NCBI GenBank assembly: GCA_029260755.1
Contig: JAJDCQ010000261.1
Location: 1-64,000 of the forward strand
Source of the DNA: Planctomycetota bacterium
Lineage (GTDB): Bacteria > Planctomycetota > J058 > JAJDCQ01
DNA: 64,000 nt
Direction: 5' to 3'
Part shown: one piece after another, positions 25,965-34,370 of the stretch
Numbering within the stretch: position 1 is the first letter of the stretch
Layout of the letters: the number at the start of each line of letters is the position of its first letter
The notes under the pieces: generated by a model
Told to the model about the DNA's origin: nothing
The model's input: only the letters and a program-made list of their open reading frames with translations
Databases searched by the model: none
Made by a program: the position numbers and the translations under genes

Positions 25965-28034
25965 CTACGGGCGGATCGGGTAGCTCGAGTAGCGGTCGTT
26001 CGAGCCGAGCATCTGCATCACCTTGTTCCCGACGTTGTCTCCGAAGCTCCAGCCGGCGCTCACCGCGTCCTCGTAGAAGTTGGGGTGGCTGAACTGCCAC
26101 GGGGCGAGGTAGTCCTGGCTCGGGACGAGGTAACCGAGGTAGGCCTGGCTGATCCCGCTGACGAACTTGTCGCGCCCGGTCATGTGGTCGCGGAACGCCG
26201 GCATGGCGCGGAAACGATACGTTCCGTGACTTCCGCCGTAGTCGACCCGGCTCGCTCCGCGTCCGAGGAAGTACTCGGGGGACATCTCCCCGGGCGAGGT
26301 CACGAGCTGCGCGTCGCCGATCGATGCGACGGTCACCGGCGCCATGATCCCTCCGACCGGCGAGAGCAGCCCGGAGGCTCGGACGGGGTAGTCGCGCGGA
26401 TCGGCGTTCCGGAACCGGAGCTTGTCGATCGCGAACCCGAGCGCCATGAACAGAGGGTTCTCGAGGTCGACGAGGAGGTCCTCGGTGTCGACGGTGATGG
26501 TCGGGTCGGGCGTCGGGCTCGCCGCGTCGAGGGCGCGGATCGCCACGTCGGCCGTCGTGTAGCCGAGCGACCGGATCTTGTCGACGCCCTTGTCGGTCAC
26601 CAGGCGCGGGAACGGCTGCCCGTTCGGCTGGGTGATCGTCGGGTCCATCTCCGGGTTGCCCGCGGCGTCCCAGCTCGTGACGGCCGTCCCGCGGAGCACC
26701 CCGATCTGGCAGCCGGTCAGGCCGCTCACGTAGACGCAGGTGCCGCCGTAGCGGCTCTCCATCATCTCGCGGGTGAAGTGGGGCCAGTCGCTGCTGATGA
26801 GCAGGTTCGACGAGGTCAGCACCTCGGGGTGGTTGTGCCCGTTGACGAGCGTCGCGATGGTCCCGCTGCCGTCGGCGGCGTCGAACTTCATCGCCCCGAC
26901 CGTCGTGACCCGGACGATCGGGTCGCGCAGGTCGGTCATGTTGAGGAAGACGTCGTAGCCGTTGGCCGGGTCGAGGTGCTCGTCGAGCCCGTCCGCCTGG
27001 TGGACGTTGTGGTCGCCGTGCTTCACCTCGTGGGTGACCCGGTCGTAGCCCGCCGGCATCTCGCCGGTGGCGCTCGTCATGATCGCCGGCTGCCGGCCCG
27101 CCCACGCCCGCGCGATGCTCTCGAACATCCGGTCGCGGACCCACAGCATGTAGGCGTTGTCGACGCCGCCCCGCCAGATCCCGACCGGGTCCGGTCCCGA
27201 GTGGCTGTGGGTCGCCGAGATGACGATGTTGCTCGCCGGGATCCCGAGCTCGGTCTCCGCCCGGCGCTTCACCGGGTTCATGTCGATGTGGAACAGCCCG
27301 ACCATGTCGATCGACTGCCAGATGAGCGGCACGCCATCGACCTCGGTGGCGACCGTCCGCGCCCAGAGGTCGTCCATCACCCCGATCGCGTAGCGGATGT
27401 TGCTGAAGCCGCCGGTGATCACGCCGCCGAACCCGGCCAGGGCGACGCCGAGGTGCTGCCCGTCGCCCTCGGTGCCGTTCGGGTTCGTCGAGCCGTGGTA
27501 GTCGTCACCGTTCGGGTCGGGGACGTCGTCGCTCCCGGCGGCGAGGTACTCGTCCGACTCGTCGACCTGGCCGTCGGCATCGTCATCCACGCCCGCGATG
27601 CCCGGGAGACCGTCGGCGCCGAGCGCGCCCGGCTCCTCCCAGGAGAAGAGGCGGTCGCCGCCGGTGTCGAGGAACGTCTCGTTCGGGCCGAGAAGGCCAT
27701 CGCCGTCGGTGTCGACGAAGCCCTCGAACGCGGGCGGCGTGACCACCACGGCGGCGACGCCGACGTTCAGCCTCGAGGGGATCGGCGGCGTGCTTCCGCC
27801 GCCCGTGGAGCCGCCGCCGGTGCTTCCCCCGCCGCCGCCGGGCGCGCCCGAGCCCGTGGACCCGCCTCCGGTCGTCGACCCGCCGGCGGCGGTCGATCCT
27901 CCGGCGCCCGGGGCGCACGCGCCGCCGCTGCTGCTTCCGCCCGAGGAGCACGAGGCGCCCAGGACGAGCGACGCCGCGGTCAGCCCGGTCGCGACCGCGA
28001 GCGGGAGGGAGAGTCGGATACGATCGTGGATCAT
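25965..28034 (-). CDS. Neutral/alkaline ceramidase-like lipoprotein with Gly-rich linker
   Basis: This 689-residue protein has an N-terminal export signal ending at a Cys (LGASC), suggesting a lipoprotein with a slightly atypical lipobox. A Gly/Ser/Thr linker follows at about residues 30-85. An insert with two Asp-rich EF-hand-like loops (DTDGDGLLGPNE, then DDDADGQVDESDE) comes next. The rest resembles the neutral/alkaline non-lysosomal ceramidase N-domain (LAGFGG, VVISATHSHSGPD, VNGHNHPEVL), a zinc amidase fold that cleaves N-acyl-sphingosines. The family assignment rests on ATHSHSGP-type motifs and on the related neighbour at 30413. The substrate is unproven, since bacterial members may act on other amides or lipids. 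Confidence 0.75.
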   Translation of the reverse strand: MIHDRIRLSLPLAVATGLTAASLVLGASCSSGGSSSGGACAPGAGGSTAAGGSTTGGGSTGSGAPGGGGGSTGGGSTGGGSTPPIPSRLNVGVAAVVVTPPAFEGFVDTDGDGLLGPNETFLDTGGDRLFSWEEPGALGADGLPGIAGVDDDADGQVDESDEYLAAGSDDVPDPNGDDYHGSTNPNGTEGDGQHLGVALAGFGGVITGGFSNIRYAIGVMDDLWARTVATEVDGVPLIWQSIDMVGLFHIDMNPVKRRAETELGIPASNIVISATHSHSGPDPVGIWRGGVDNAYMLWVRDRMFESIARAWAGRQPAIMTSATGEMPAGYDRVTHEVKHGDHNVHQADGLDEHLDPANGYDVFLNMTDLRDPIVRVTTVGAMKFDAADGSGTIATLVNGHNHPEVLTSSNLLISSDWPHFTREMMESRYGGTCVYVSGLTGCQIGVLRGTAVTSWDAAGNPEMDPTITQPNGQPFPRLVTDKGVDKIRSLGYTTADVAIRALDAASPTPDPTITVDTEDLLVDLENPLFMALGFAIDKLRFRNADPRDYPVRASGLLSPVGGIMAPVTVASIGDAQLVTSPGEMSPEYFLGRGASRVDYGGSHGTYRFRAMPAFRDHMTGRDKFVSGISQAYLGYLVPSQDYLAPWQFSHPNFYEDAVSAGWSFGDNVGNKVMQMLGSNDRYSSYPIRP

Positions 28035-28165
28035 GGAGTCGCCTGCCCGGCCTGGCCGGGGCTTCTGCGTCCCTGAAGAGGTGAAGAAAGGGGCTCGGGG
28101 ACGACGGGGGGCCTGTCGCGGTCTCTCTCTCGCTCAGGCCAACCGACGGTGCGTCTCGCGGCGCT

Positions 28166-29920
28166 CTACCGCTCGACCCAGATCGGGCCGCTGATGAGCT
28201 TGTTGCCGTCCTGCTGCCACGCCCGGGCGAAGTACCAGGTGTCGACCTGGGGGTCGACGACCGTCTCGAAGACGGCCGGGCCGCCGTTGCTGCCGGGCGA
28301 CTGGGCGATCACCGTTCCGCCGTTGCTCACGATCTCGATCCGGTCGACGCCCTCGCCGTCGGCGTCGTCGATCTCGACGCGGAGCGGGATCGGCCCGACC
28401 CGGTCGACCGTCGACCCCATGAAGAGGTTTCCGGCCTTGAGGATGATGTGCGCGTTGCGATCCGAGGTCGTGAACGAGCGGCTGCCGCGCATCGCCTCGA
28501 AGCAGTCGTCGCGACTCAGCGTCCGGACGAGGAGCCCGGTGCGGAGCTCGTTCGCCGTGCCCCAGTCGCGGTCGTGGTTGTCCTGGCTGCTCTGCGGGCC
28601 GACGTGCCAGCCGGTGTCGAGGGCCGGGATCAGCCCCTTGTCCTCGGAGTGGCCGCTCTCCTCGGTCCGCACGAGCGCCGCGAGGGCGTCCGCGCGGCTG
28701 TCGTAGGTGCCGCGCCACTCGGTCCGGACGTTGAAGAAGCTGTCGCCGCGGTTCGGGTGGTTGAACTGTCCGACCGCGTCGAAGAGCACGTTCTCCTGCA
28801 TGAAGTGGAAGATCCCGAGCCAGTGGGTCGTCGGCGCGAGATCGGGCAGGGGCGCCGGGCGCTGGTAGAAGAAGTTCTGATGCTGATACCGGATGAGCGG
28901 GAGCTGGTAGCCGTGGCTCCACTCGAACCCGACGATCGTGACGAACGAGCCGGGGCGCGCCTCGGCGTCGGCGATCGTGAACGTCTCGCCGAAGAGGTCG
29001 CGACCGCGGAGCGCCGTCATCGCGGTCAGCATCTCGAGGTGGTCGGTGACCGCGAAGAAGTCGAGACCCGCCTGGTCGCGCGCCATTCGCCACGCGTCGG
29101 ACGGCTCGTCTTTGCCGTCGCTGAAGCTGGTGTGGCCGTGGAGCAGGCCGTAGGCGATCTCGAACGGGCCCTCGTGCTCGAAGCCGCTGTAGTGACTCCG
29201 GTCGCGGCCGGTCGCGACGACGCGGACGCCGCCGTTGCCGGCGGGCTGCGCCGGGCGAGCGGCGCTCGCCCCGAGGATCGTCGAGGTCGCGGCGGCCAGG
29301 TCGAGCCGCGCGGGGTGGGCGCCCTGGCTGCCCGGGACGAAGGTCCCGAAGACGGAGACCGTGGCGACCGTGCCGAGCCGGATGACCACCTCGCGGGCAG
29401 TCGTGCCGGCCGCGACGCTCGCGTTCCGGCCGAAGTCCTGGCCCTGATTCGCCGGCAGCAGGACGAAGTCGGCCACGCTCGGCGATGCGAGGGAGACGTC
29501 CTGATCGAAGCTCACGATCAGCTCGTCGCCCTCGTTGACCCGCCGGCTGCCGTCGACATCGACGAAGCGGACGGCGGTCGGAACCGGCGGCGTCGTTGGA
29601 CCGGTCGATCCGCCGCCTCCGGTCGATCCGCCCCCTGTCGACCCACCGCCGGTGGAGCCGCCGCCAGTGGAGCCACCACCGCTCGAGCCACCCCCCATGG
29701 AGCCGCCGCCGGTGGTCCCTCCACCACCGGCCGCGCCGCCGCCGGAGCTGCCCCCGCCGGTCGTCCCGGACCCGGTCGAGCCGCCGGGCGCCATGCCGCC
29801 GCCGCTGCTTCCGCCGCCCCCGCTGCACGCGGAGATCGCCAGGAGCGCGGCGGCGCTGATCGCCCCCGCCATCACGACCCGCCGAAGATCGGCGAGGCCC
29901 GTCTTACGCGTCCGCGTCAT
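28166..29920 (-). CDS. PHP-domain metallohydrolase lipoprotein (CehA/DUF3604-like)
   Basis: This 584-residue protein has a signal with lipobox ISAC (Cys32), then about 70 residues of Gly/Ser/Thr repeats (GGGSTGGGST units). A beta domain of about residues 112-235 resembles an Ig-like fold (VNEGDELIVSFDQDV). The PHP metal-binding domain shows LLHGHTSFSDGK, FFAVTDHLEM, FNHPNRG and HVGPQSSQDNHD. A C-terminal beta segment ends the protein. PHP proteins of this type hydrolyse phosphoesters or carbamates with a metal cluster. It is flanked on both sides by ceramidase-like lipoproteins and shares the same anchor and linker design, suggesting a joint surface function. Confidence 0.8.
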   Translation of the reverse strand: MTRTRKTGLADLRRVVMAGAISAAALLAISACSGGGGSSGGGMAPGGSTGSGTTGGGSSGGGAAGGGGTTGGGSMGGGSSGGGSTGGGSTGGGSTGGGSTGGGGSTGPTTPPVPTAVRFVDVDGSRRVNEGDELIVSFDQDVSLASPSVADFVLLPANQGQDFGRNASVAAGTTAREVVIRLGTVATVSVFGTFVPGSQGAHPARLDLAAATSTILGASAARPAQPAGNGGVRVVATGRDRSHYSGFEHEGPFEIAYGLLHGHTSFSDGKDEPSDAWRMARDQAGLDFFAVTDHLEMLTAMTALRGRDLFGETFTIADAEARPGSFVTIVGFEWSHGYQLPLIRYQHQNFFYQRPAPLPDLAPTTHWLGIFHFMQENVLFDAVGQFNHPNRGDSFFNVRTEWRGTYDSRADALAALVRTEESGHSEDKGLIPALDTGWHVGPQSSQDNHDRDWGTANELRTGLLVRTLSRDDCFEAMRGSRSFTTSDRNAHIILKAGNLFMGSTVDRVGPIPLRVEIDDADGEGVDRIEIVSNGGTVIAQSPGSNGGPAVFETVVDPQVDTWYFARAWQQDGNKLISGPIWVER

Positions 29921-29965
29921 GCTGCCCCCTCCAGAGCACCGACCCGTCCGCCCTCGTCGTTCGCT

Positions 29966-30307
29966 CTACGACCGCGAGGGCGCCGTCTCCCGACTCGTCG
30001 CCGCGAGGATCGCGCCGCCGAGGGTGAGCATCGCTCCGGTGACCGCGGCCGCCGCGAAGGCGACGCCGCCCTCACCACCGCCGACGGTCGCGCCGCCGAG
30101 CCACCAGGCGCACCCGAGAACGATCAGTCCGACGGGCACGAGGCCGAGGCCGACGGTCGGAAGGACCGAGCTGCTCGCCTTGCGCGCCCGCGGCTTCACG
30201 ACCGGCGCCTTCCCGGCGTCGCGCGCCCGACGGCGAGCGCTCGCCTTGGCCGCGAGCGCCGCGTACGAAGCCCGATCCCGAATCCGTGAATGAAAGTGCA
30301 ATGCCAT
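29966..30307 (-). CDS. Small two-TM membrane protein, unknown
   Basis: This 113-residue protein starts at the ATG at 30307, preceded by AAAGGA. It has a basic N-terminus (RRRARDAGKAPVVKPRARK) and two hydrophobic helices, at about residues 48-70 and 81-100, in a Gly/Ala-rich setting. I do not recognise it. It lies 45 bases downstream of the PHP gene start and 105 bases after the second ceramidase-like gene, in the same direction. Confidence 0.6.
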   Translation of the reverse strand: MALHFHSRIRDRASYAALAAKASARRRARDAGKAPVVKPRARKASSSVLPTVGLGLVPVGLIVLGCAWWLGGATVGGGEGGVAFAAAAVTGAMLTLGGAILAATSRETAPSRS

Positions 30308-30412
30308 GATTCCTTTACGCCCCTCTCGAAGGTCGTCGTTCCGCGGCAACCGGAGCCGCGGAGCGTGGTCCCCTACCCTTCCTTCGCGAGTCGCGCCGAA
30401 GCCTCTCGCGCT

Positions 30413-32233
30413 TCAGCGAACTCGTTGCATCATCGCCTCGCACGCCGCCCGAACGTTGGGGCCGGTGCGCGGGCCGAAGAACGTCGCGATCCCCTCGTAA
30501 CCACCGATGTGGTACTCGGGCTCGGTCGCGATGTACGACATGTGTCCGTTGGCCAGGTTGAAGACGAACGGGTTGCGGTAGCCGAGCGCCCGCGCGTCGT
30601 CCTTGATCTGGAACCCGAGGTGGTGGATCGCCTCGCCAGGAACGCTCGCGATCACGTCGTTGTCGATCCGGATCGCCTGGAAGCGGAACTCGTTCTCGAG
30701 CCAGTCGTCGCCGAGCGTGATCACGAAGCCGGGGTTGAACCCGAAGCCCACCAGGATGTTCAGGAAGTTGAGCTGCCGCGGGATCATCGTCCCGGCGCGC
30801 GAGAGCGTCAGGTCGATCTGCGCGTCGCCGAACGGGACGACCTCCGAGGCGTTCGCCACGTCGGCGACCGCCGTCGGCGAGATCGTGCTGCGCGTCGCGA
30901 TGATCGCGTCGGCGATGATCCGCGCGCCGATGGGCACCTCGTTCGCGCCGCGGTGCTCGGGCGTGATGTCGCCCTCGGAGCCGTTCGCGAAGAGGGCCAC
31001 GCCGCCGATGTCGTTCTCCACGTTCGCGCTGACGGCGCCCATGATGTCGGCGGTGTACTCCATGTTGCTCGCGCCGTAACCGATCCCGTGGATCGCGTAG
31101 TTCCAGACAGTCGCGACCGGGGTGCCGTCGAGCCGGTCGACCCGGATGATCCCGAGGTCGGGGTCGATGTCCTGCGGCCCGATGTTCGGCGACTCGTCGT
31201 GGCGGCGGTTCTTCGTCACGCCCGTGAGCTGGCCCATGTCCGAGCCGATCCGGGCCGGTCCCATGTCGTTCCACGCCTGGACGATCGACTCGGCGATCGC
31301 GTCGGTGAAGCCCTCGAAGACGCGGTCGACGTAGAGGTCGGCGGCGCCGAACGCCCAGAAACGGAGACGGGTGAGCGCGCCCGGCCCGCCGTGGGTGTGC
31401 GAGGAGCACACCATCACCTGGTCCTCGGTCAGCGGCACGCCGCGAGCGTTCGCCTTCGCGATCGCAGAGACGACCGAGCGGCGCGTCGTCGCGATCGCGT
31501 CGATCGTGACGATCGCGACCTGGTCGGTGCCGTCGTCGATGATCACCGTTCGCGCGTAGATCGGATCCATGATGCCGGTCGACGGGTTGAAGAGGGTGTG
31601 GTAGTCGAACGGATTGATGTCGGGGAGGAGGCGCCGGCGGGTCGCTCCGCCGAAGCCGGCGAGTGGAACGCCGATCGGCGGCGTCGCGTCGACCCGCGCC
31701 GCGCCCGCGGTGATCTGCCCCGCCGGCGTCGCCACGGTGCCCGTCCGGAACGTCGTGAGGAAGACGTTCCCGAGGAGATCGCCCGAGACGCTCGCCAGGT
31801 CGGGCTCGACCCGGATGAGGTGCGGACGGTCATCGGCGAGCGGCTGCGCCGGCGTGAAGATCACCCGCGCGGGGTTGCCCGGGTCGATCCCGAGGCTGCC
31901 GGCGACCGGACCGGTGTCCCGCGCCACGGTGACGTTCGCGGGGATCACGGTGGTCGGGTCGACGTCCTGGTTGAAGGTGACGGAGATCGCCGTTCCGACG
32001 GGGACGTTCGTCGCGCCGTCCGCCGGGGTGACGTCGACCGCGGCGAAGCCGGTGGTCGTTCCGCCGCCGCCGGTCGATCCGCCGCCCGAGCCGGCGCCCG
32101 CGGGACGTCCGCCCCCCGAGGAGCCGCCGCCGCTGCAGCCGACGGAGGCCGCGACGAGCGAGAGGCCAATGATGCTGGTAAGAACCTGACCCAGGCGGAG
32201 CCCCGATCGGGGCCCGCGGCGCGAGCAGCTCAT
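30413..32233 (-). CDS. Ceramidase-like lipoprotein with bacterial Ig-like domain
   Basis: This 606-residue protein has a signal ending near Cys33 (ASVGC) and a short Gly/Ser linker. A Big_5-type Ig-like domain (DVTPADGATNVPVGTAISVT, about residues 67-165) follows. A ceramidase N-domain-like region (AGAARVDATPPIGVPLAGFG, VMVCSSHTHGGPGALT and FANGSEGDITPEH) then runs to the C-terminus. HTHGGP and NGSEGD resemble zinc-site text in neutral ceramidases. It is a distant paralogue of the protein at 25965. The substrate is unknown. The C-terminal beta domain of classical ceramidases is not obvious. Confidence 0.75.
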   Translation of the reverse strand: MSCSRRGPRSGLRLGQVLTSIIGLSLVAASVGCSGGGSSGGGRPAGAGSGGGSTGGGGTTTGFAAVDVTPADGATNVPVGTAISVTFNQDVDPTTVIPANVTVARDTGPVAGSLGIDPGNPARVIFTPAQPLADDRPHLIRVEPDLASVSGDLLGNVFLTTFRTGTVATPAGQITAGAARVDATPPIGVPLAGFGGATRRRLLPDINPFDYHTLFNPSTGIMDPIYARTVIIDDGTDQVAIVTIDAIATTRRSVVSAIAKANARGVPLTEDQVMVCSSHTHGGPGALTRLRFWAFGAADLYVDRVFEGFTDAIAESIVQAWNDMGPARIGSDMGQLTGVTKNRRHDESPNIGPQDIDPDLGIIRVDRLDGTPVATVWNYAIHGIGYGASNMEYTADIMGAVSANVENDIGGVALFANGSEGDITPEHRGANEVPIGARIIADAIIATRSTISPTAVADVANASEVVPFGDAQIDLTLSRAGTMIPRQLNFLNILVGFGFNPGFVITLGDDWLENEFRFQAIRIDNDVIASVPGEAIHHLGFQIKDDARALGYRNPFVFNLANGHMSYIATEPEYHIGGYEGIATFFGPRTGPNVRAACEAMMQRVR

Positions 32234-32507
32234 GATTCGTCCGATCTCCGTGGCCCGCGAAGGACCCGGAAAGACTGCGAGCGCGCGACGGCTCCCGCCC
32301 GTGGCCCCTGAGCTCCACGAACGGTGACCGCGCGGCGCGGCGACCCTATCTCTTCGCGTGGACCCGAGCGAATGCGGGGTCCGAGGTTACGATCGGGGGT
32401 GGCTCCCCGGGGTGGACACCGGCCGACTCCCCAAAATCCGATCGGCCGGGCGTCCCGCGCCCACGTAGCAAAACGCGTGCGCGCTCTCTCTCTCTCGATG
32501 AGGAGAG

Positions 32508-32536
32508 ATAAAACTCATTTTGGCGGGCGGTTGCAA
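32508..32536 (-). promoter_or_regulatory. Possible promoter upstream of the lipoprotein cluster
   Basis: On the minus strand, TTGCAA (32536-32531) and TTTTAT (32513-32508) are spaced by 17 bases. This patch is AT-rich in an otherwise very GC-rich 470-base gap (32234-32705). The gap also holds a short CT-rich tract (about 32484-32496) that can pair with GAGGAGAG. The remaining gap sequence shows no gene. Confidence 0.4.
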
Positions 32537-32705
32537 GATAAAAACGGGGCCGACGGAGCGACGCAACCTGGGCGATGCGCCACAGCAGAAGCGCGTCTAC
32601 CCGAATCTGGGGGCATCCTGGCGCTTCGTTGCGTCGCGTCATCCCGCGCGCTGGTTGTCGCTTGCGGCGCAGCGCGTTGCGCGGGAGAGGCTCGGAACGC
32701 GACGT

Positions 32706-33587
32706 CTACCGGCGGTGACGGTCGCGGGCCTCGGCGCGGGCGCGGGGCGGCCAGCTCGGAAGATGATCGCCCTCCCCATTGGATTCGGCCTCAGAGGGGC
32801 TCGGAGGCAGCGGGATCGGGTCGGTCGTCGGGCCGGACTTTCGTCGGTCGACCGGGTCTGGCGGCGGCTCCGGGATCGGTCCGTCGCCGCCAACGACCCC
32901 CACCCCGGGCCCGGGCCCGGGTCGAGTCGGGATCGCGGCCGGCCCTCCGTGACTCGTATCGACGGCTCGTGGGCTCGTCGGGACCGGAATCGGGATCGGC
33001 GCCGCCGTCGGGTCGACGAGCGGGAGCGGCTGCGTCGGCTGCGGCTCGGCCTCCGGACCGGCGGGCTGGCTCCGGTCGAGGCCGTCGAGGTAGCGCTGGA
33101 AGCGCGTGTGAAGGGGTGAGGGGAGGACGCCCTCGACCACCGTGGCCGTCTTCGCGAGCAGTCGGCCGGCGCTCGTCTCGAGGACGTAGTCGCGGGCCCG
33201 GTCGATCGCGCCCGTCACGATCAGGGTGACGCCGAGGCAGAGGAGAAGCGCCTTGAGGCCGCCGAGGATCCCGCCGAGGTTCTTGTCGAGCCAGGCGACG
33301 TGCATCTCCTCGAGGGTCTCGTGGTAGCTGCGGATCAGCAGGGTGAGGATCAGGCAGACGACGAAGTAGATCGCCGCCCAGGCGAGGACGATCGCGAGGA
33401 CCTCCTCGACGCCGAAGAGGTGCTGGATCGCGTTGGCGACGGGCTCGAGGCGCGAGATGGAGGTCGCGAGGCCGAAGCCGACGACGAGGGTGATGATTCC
33501 GGCGACCTGCTCGGCGAAGCCGCGGACGTGTCCGCGCCAGATTCCCCCGCAGAGGATCGCCAGGATCAGTCCGTCGAAGATCGTCAC
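32706..33587 (-). CDS. cvpA: CvpA family membrane protein
   Basis: This 293-residue protein has four TM helices in the first 155 residues, matching the CvpA family (named for colicin V production; broader roles in envelope and stress are poorly defined). Typical N-terminal text is FDGLILAILCGGIWRGHVRG. After about residue 180, a Pro-rich tail (PIPIPVPTSP, then GPGPGVGVVG) replaces the short end usual in this family. The GTG at 33587 follows a good AGGAG. The next upstream ATG lies in sequence that reads poorly. The gene is divergent from the Cys-cluster gene at 33768. Confidence 0.85.
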   Translation of the reverse strand: MTIFDGLILAILCGGIWRGHVRGFAEQVAGIITLVVGFGLATSISRLEPVANAIQHLFGVEEVLAIVLAWAAIYFVVCLILTLLIRSYHETLEEMHVAWLDKNLGGILGGLKALLLCLGVTLIVTGAIDRARDYVLETSAGRLLAKTATVVEGVLPSPLHTRFQRYLDGLDRSQPAGPEAEPQPTQPLPLVDPTAAPIPIPVPTSPRAVDTSHGGPAAIPTRPGPGPGVGVVGGDGPIPEPPPDPVDRRKSGPTTDPIPLPPSPSEAESNGEGDHLPSWPPRARAEARDRHRR

Positions 33588-33667
33588 GCCCGCTCCTCGT
33601 TGCCCCGGCGGCCGCCCCCGGCCCGTCCGCGCGTGTGACGGAAGTCGAGGGGCATCCATTCATTCGG

Positions 33668-33696
33668 ATTATAGGAGCCCCGACATTGGCTCACAA
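33668..33696 (-). promoter_or_regulatory. Predicted sigma-70 promoter of cvpA
   Basis: On the minus strand, TTGTGA (33696-33691) and TATAAT (33673-33668) are separated by 17 bases, with a consensus -10. It lies 81 bases upstream of the cvpA start. A plus-strand TATAAT at 33719-33724 in the same divergent gap could serve the gene at 33768, although no good -35 accompanies it. Confidence 0.6.
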
Positions 33697-33767
33697 GACG
33701 GCGCGCGTGTCGGACCGCTATAATCGTCCACGTCGAGACCCTTTCCCCGGTTCGAGGCCTCCCGTCG

Positions 33768-34370
33768 ATGACCGACTCCCGCTCGCGGCCCGAAGAGGCC
33801 CGGCTCGCCGCCGCGTTCGAGGCGCTCGAGGCGCTCAAGGCCCCGTTCGCGGCCGAGAGCGCGAACCGCGCCGTCAAGATCCGGAGCTGCAAGGACTGCG
33901 GGGATTGCTGCGTTCATCCGATGAACGCGATGCTCGCGACGCAGCTCGAGGCGGAGGCGCTCCTCGACCGGCTCGAGCGCGACCCCGAGCTCGCGCCGCG
34001 GCGCCAGGAGCTCCTCGCGGCCGTCCACGAGGCGATCGAGCGGTTCGAGCTTCTCGACGACGAGGACGAGCCGCGCCCCTACACCTGTCCGTTCTACGAC
34101 GCGTCGGATGGAGGGCGGTGCCTCGTCCACGGGCGCGGCCAGCCGCTCGGCTGCACGGTCTACCGGCCGGTCGGGGCGACCCGCTGCGACATGCCGGCGA
34201 GCGCCTTCGAGGCGTCGGTGGAGCGGCTCCGCGAGATCGAGGACGAGGCGTTCGGCGAGCTCGGGCCGATCCTCACGATTCCGGTCGCGGTCGCCCGGGC
34301 GCTGCGGGCGCGCGACCTCGGGGAGAGCGACGGCGAGCGCCGTCCGGCGGGGGACGACGGAGACGACTGA
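33768..34370 (+). CDS. YkgJ/UPF0153-type Cys-cluster protein
   Basis: This 200-residue protein has a CxxCxxCC cluster (C42-K-D-C45-G-D-C48-C49), followed by TCPFYD, CLVHGRGQPLGC and ATRCD. This is the pattern of the YkgJ/UPF0153 putative zinc- or iron-chelating family, whose function is not settled. The N-terminal 40 residues and the C-terminal 30 are charged and helical. There is no signal peptide, so it is probably cytoplasmic. Its TGA abuts the stop codon of the convergent gene at 34371 with no bases between. Confidence 0.85.
   Translation: MTDSRSRPEEARLAAAFEALEALKAPFAAESANRAVKIRSCKDCGDCCVHPMNAMLATQLEAEALLDRLERDPELAPRRQELLAAVHEAIERFELLDDEDEPRPYTCPFYDASDGGRCLVHGRGQPLGCTVYRPVGATRCDMPASAFEASVERLREIEDEAFGELGPILTIPVAVARALRARDLGESDGERRPAGDDGDD

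Noticed and set aside
32480..32510. Short CT-rich tract followed by GAGGAGAG as a possible CRISPR or phase-variable repeat
   Set aside because: There is only one short dinucleotide run with no spaced repeats and no adjacent reading frame, so it is not a CRISPR array and not a contingency locus.
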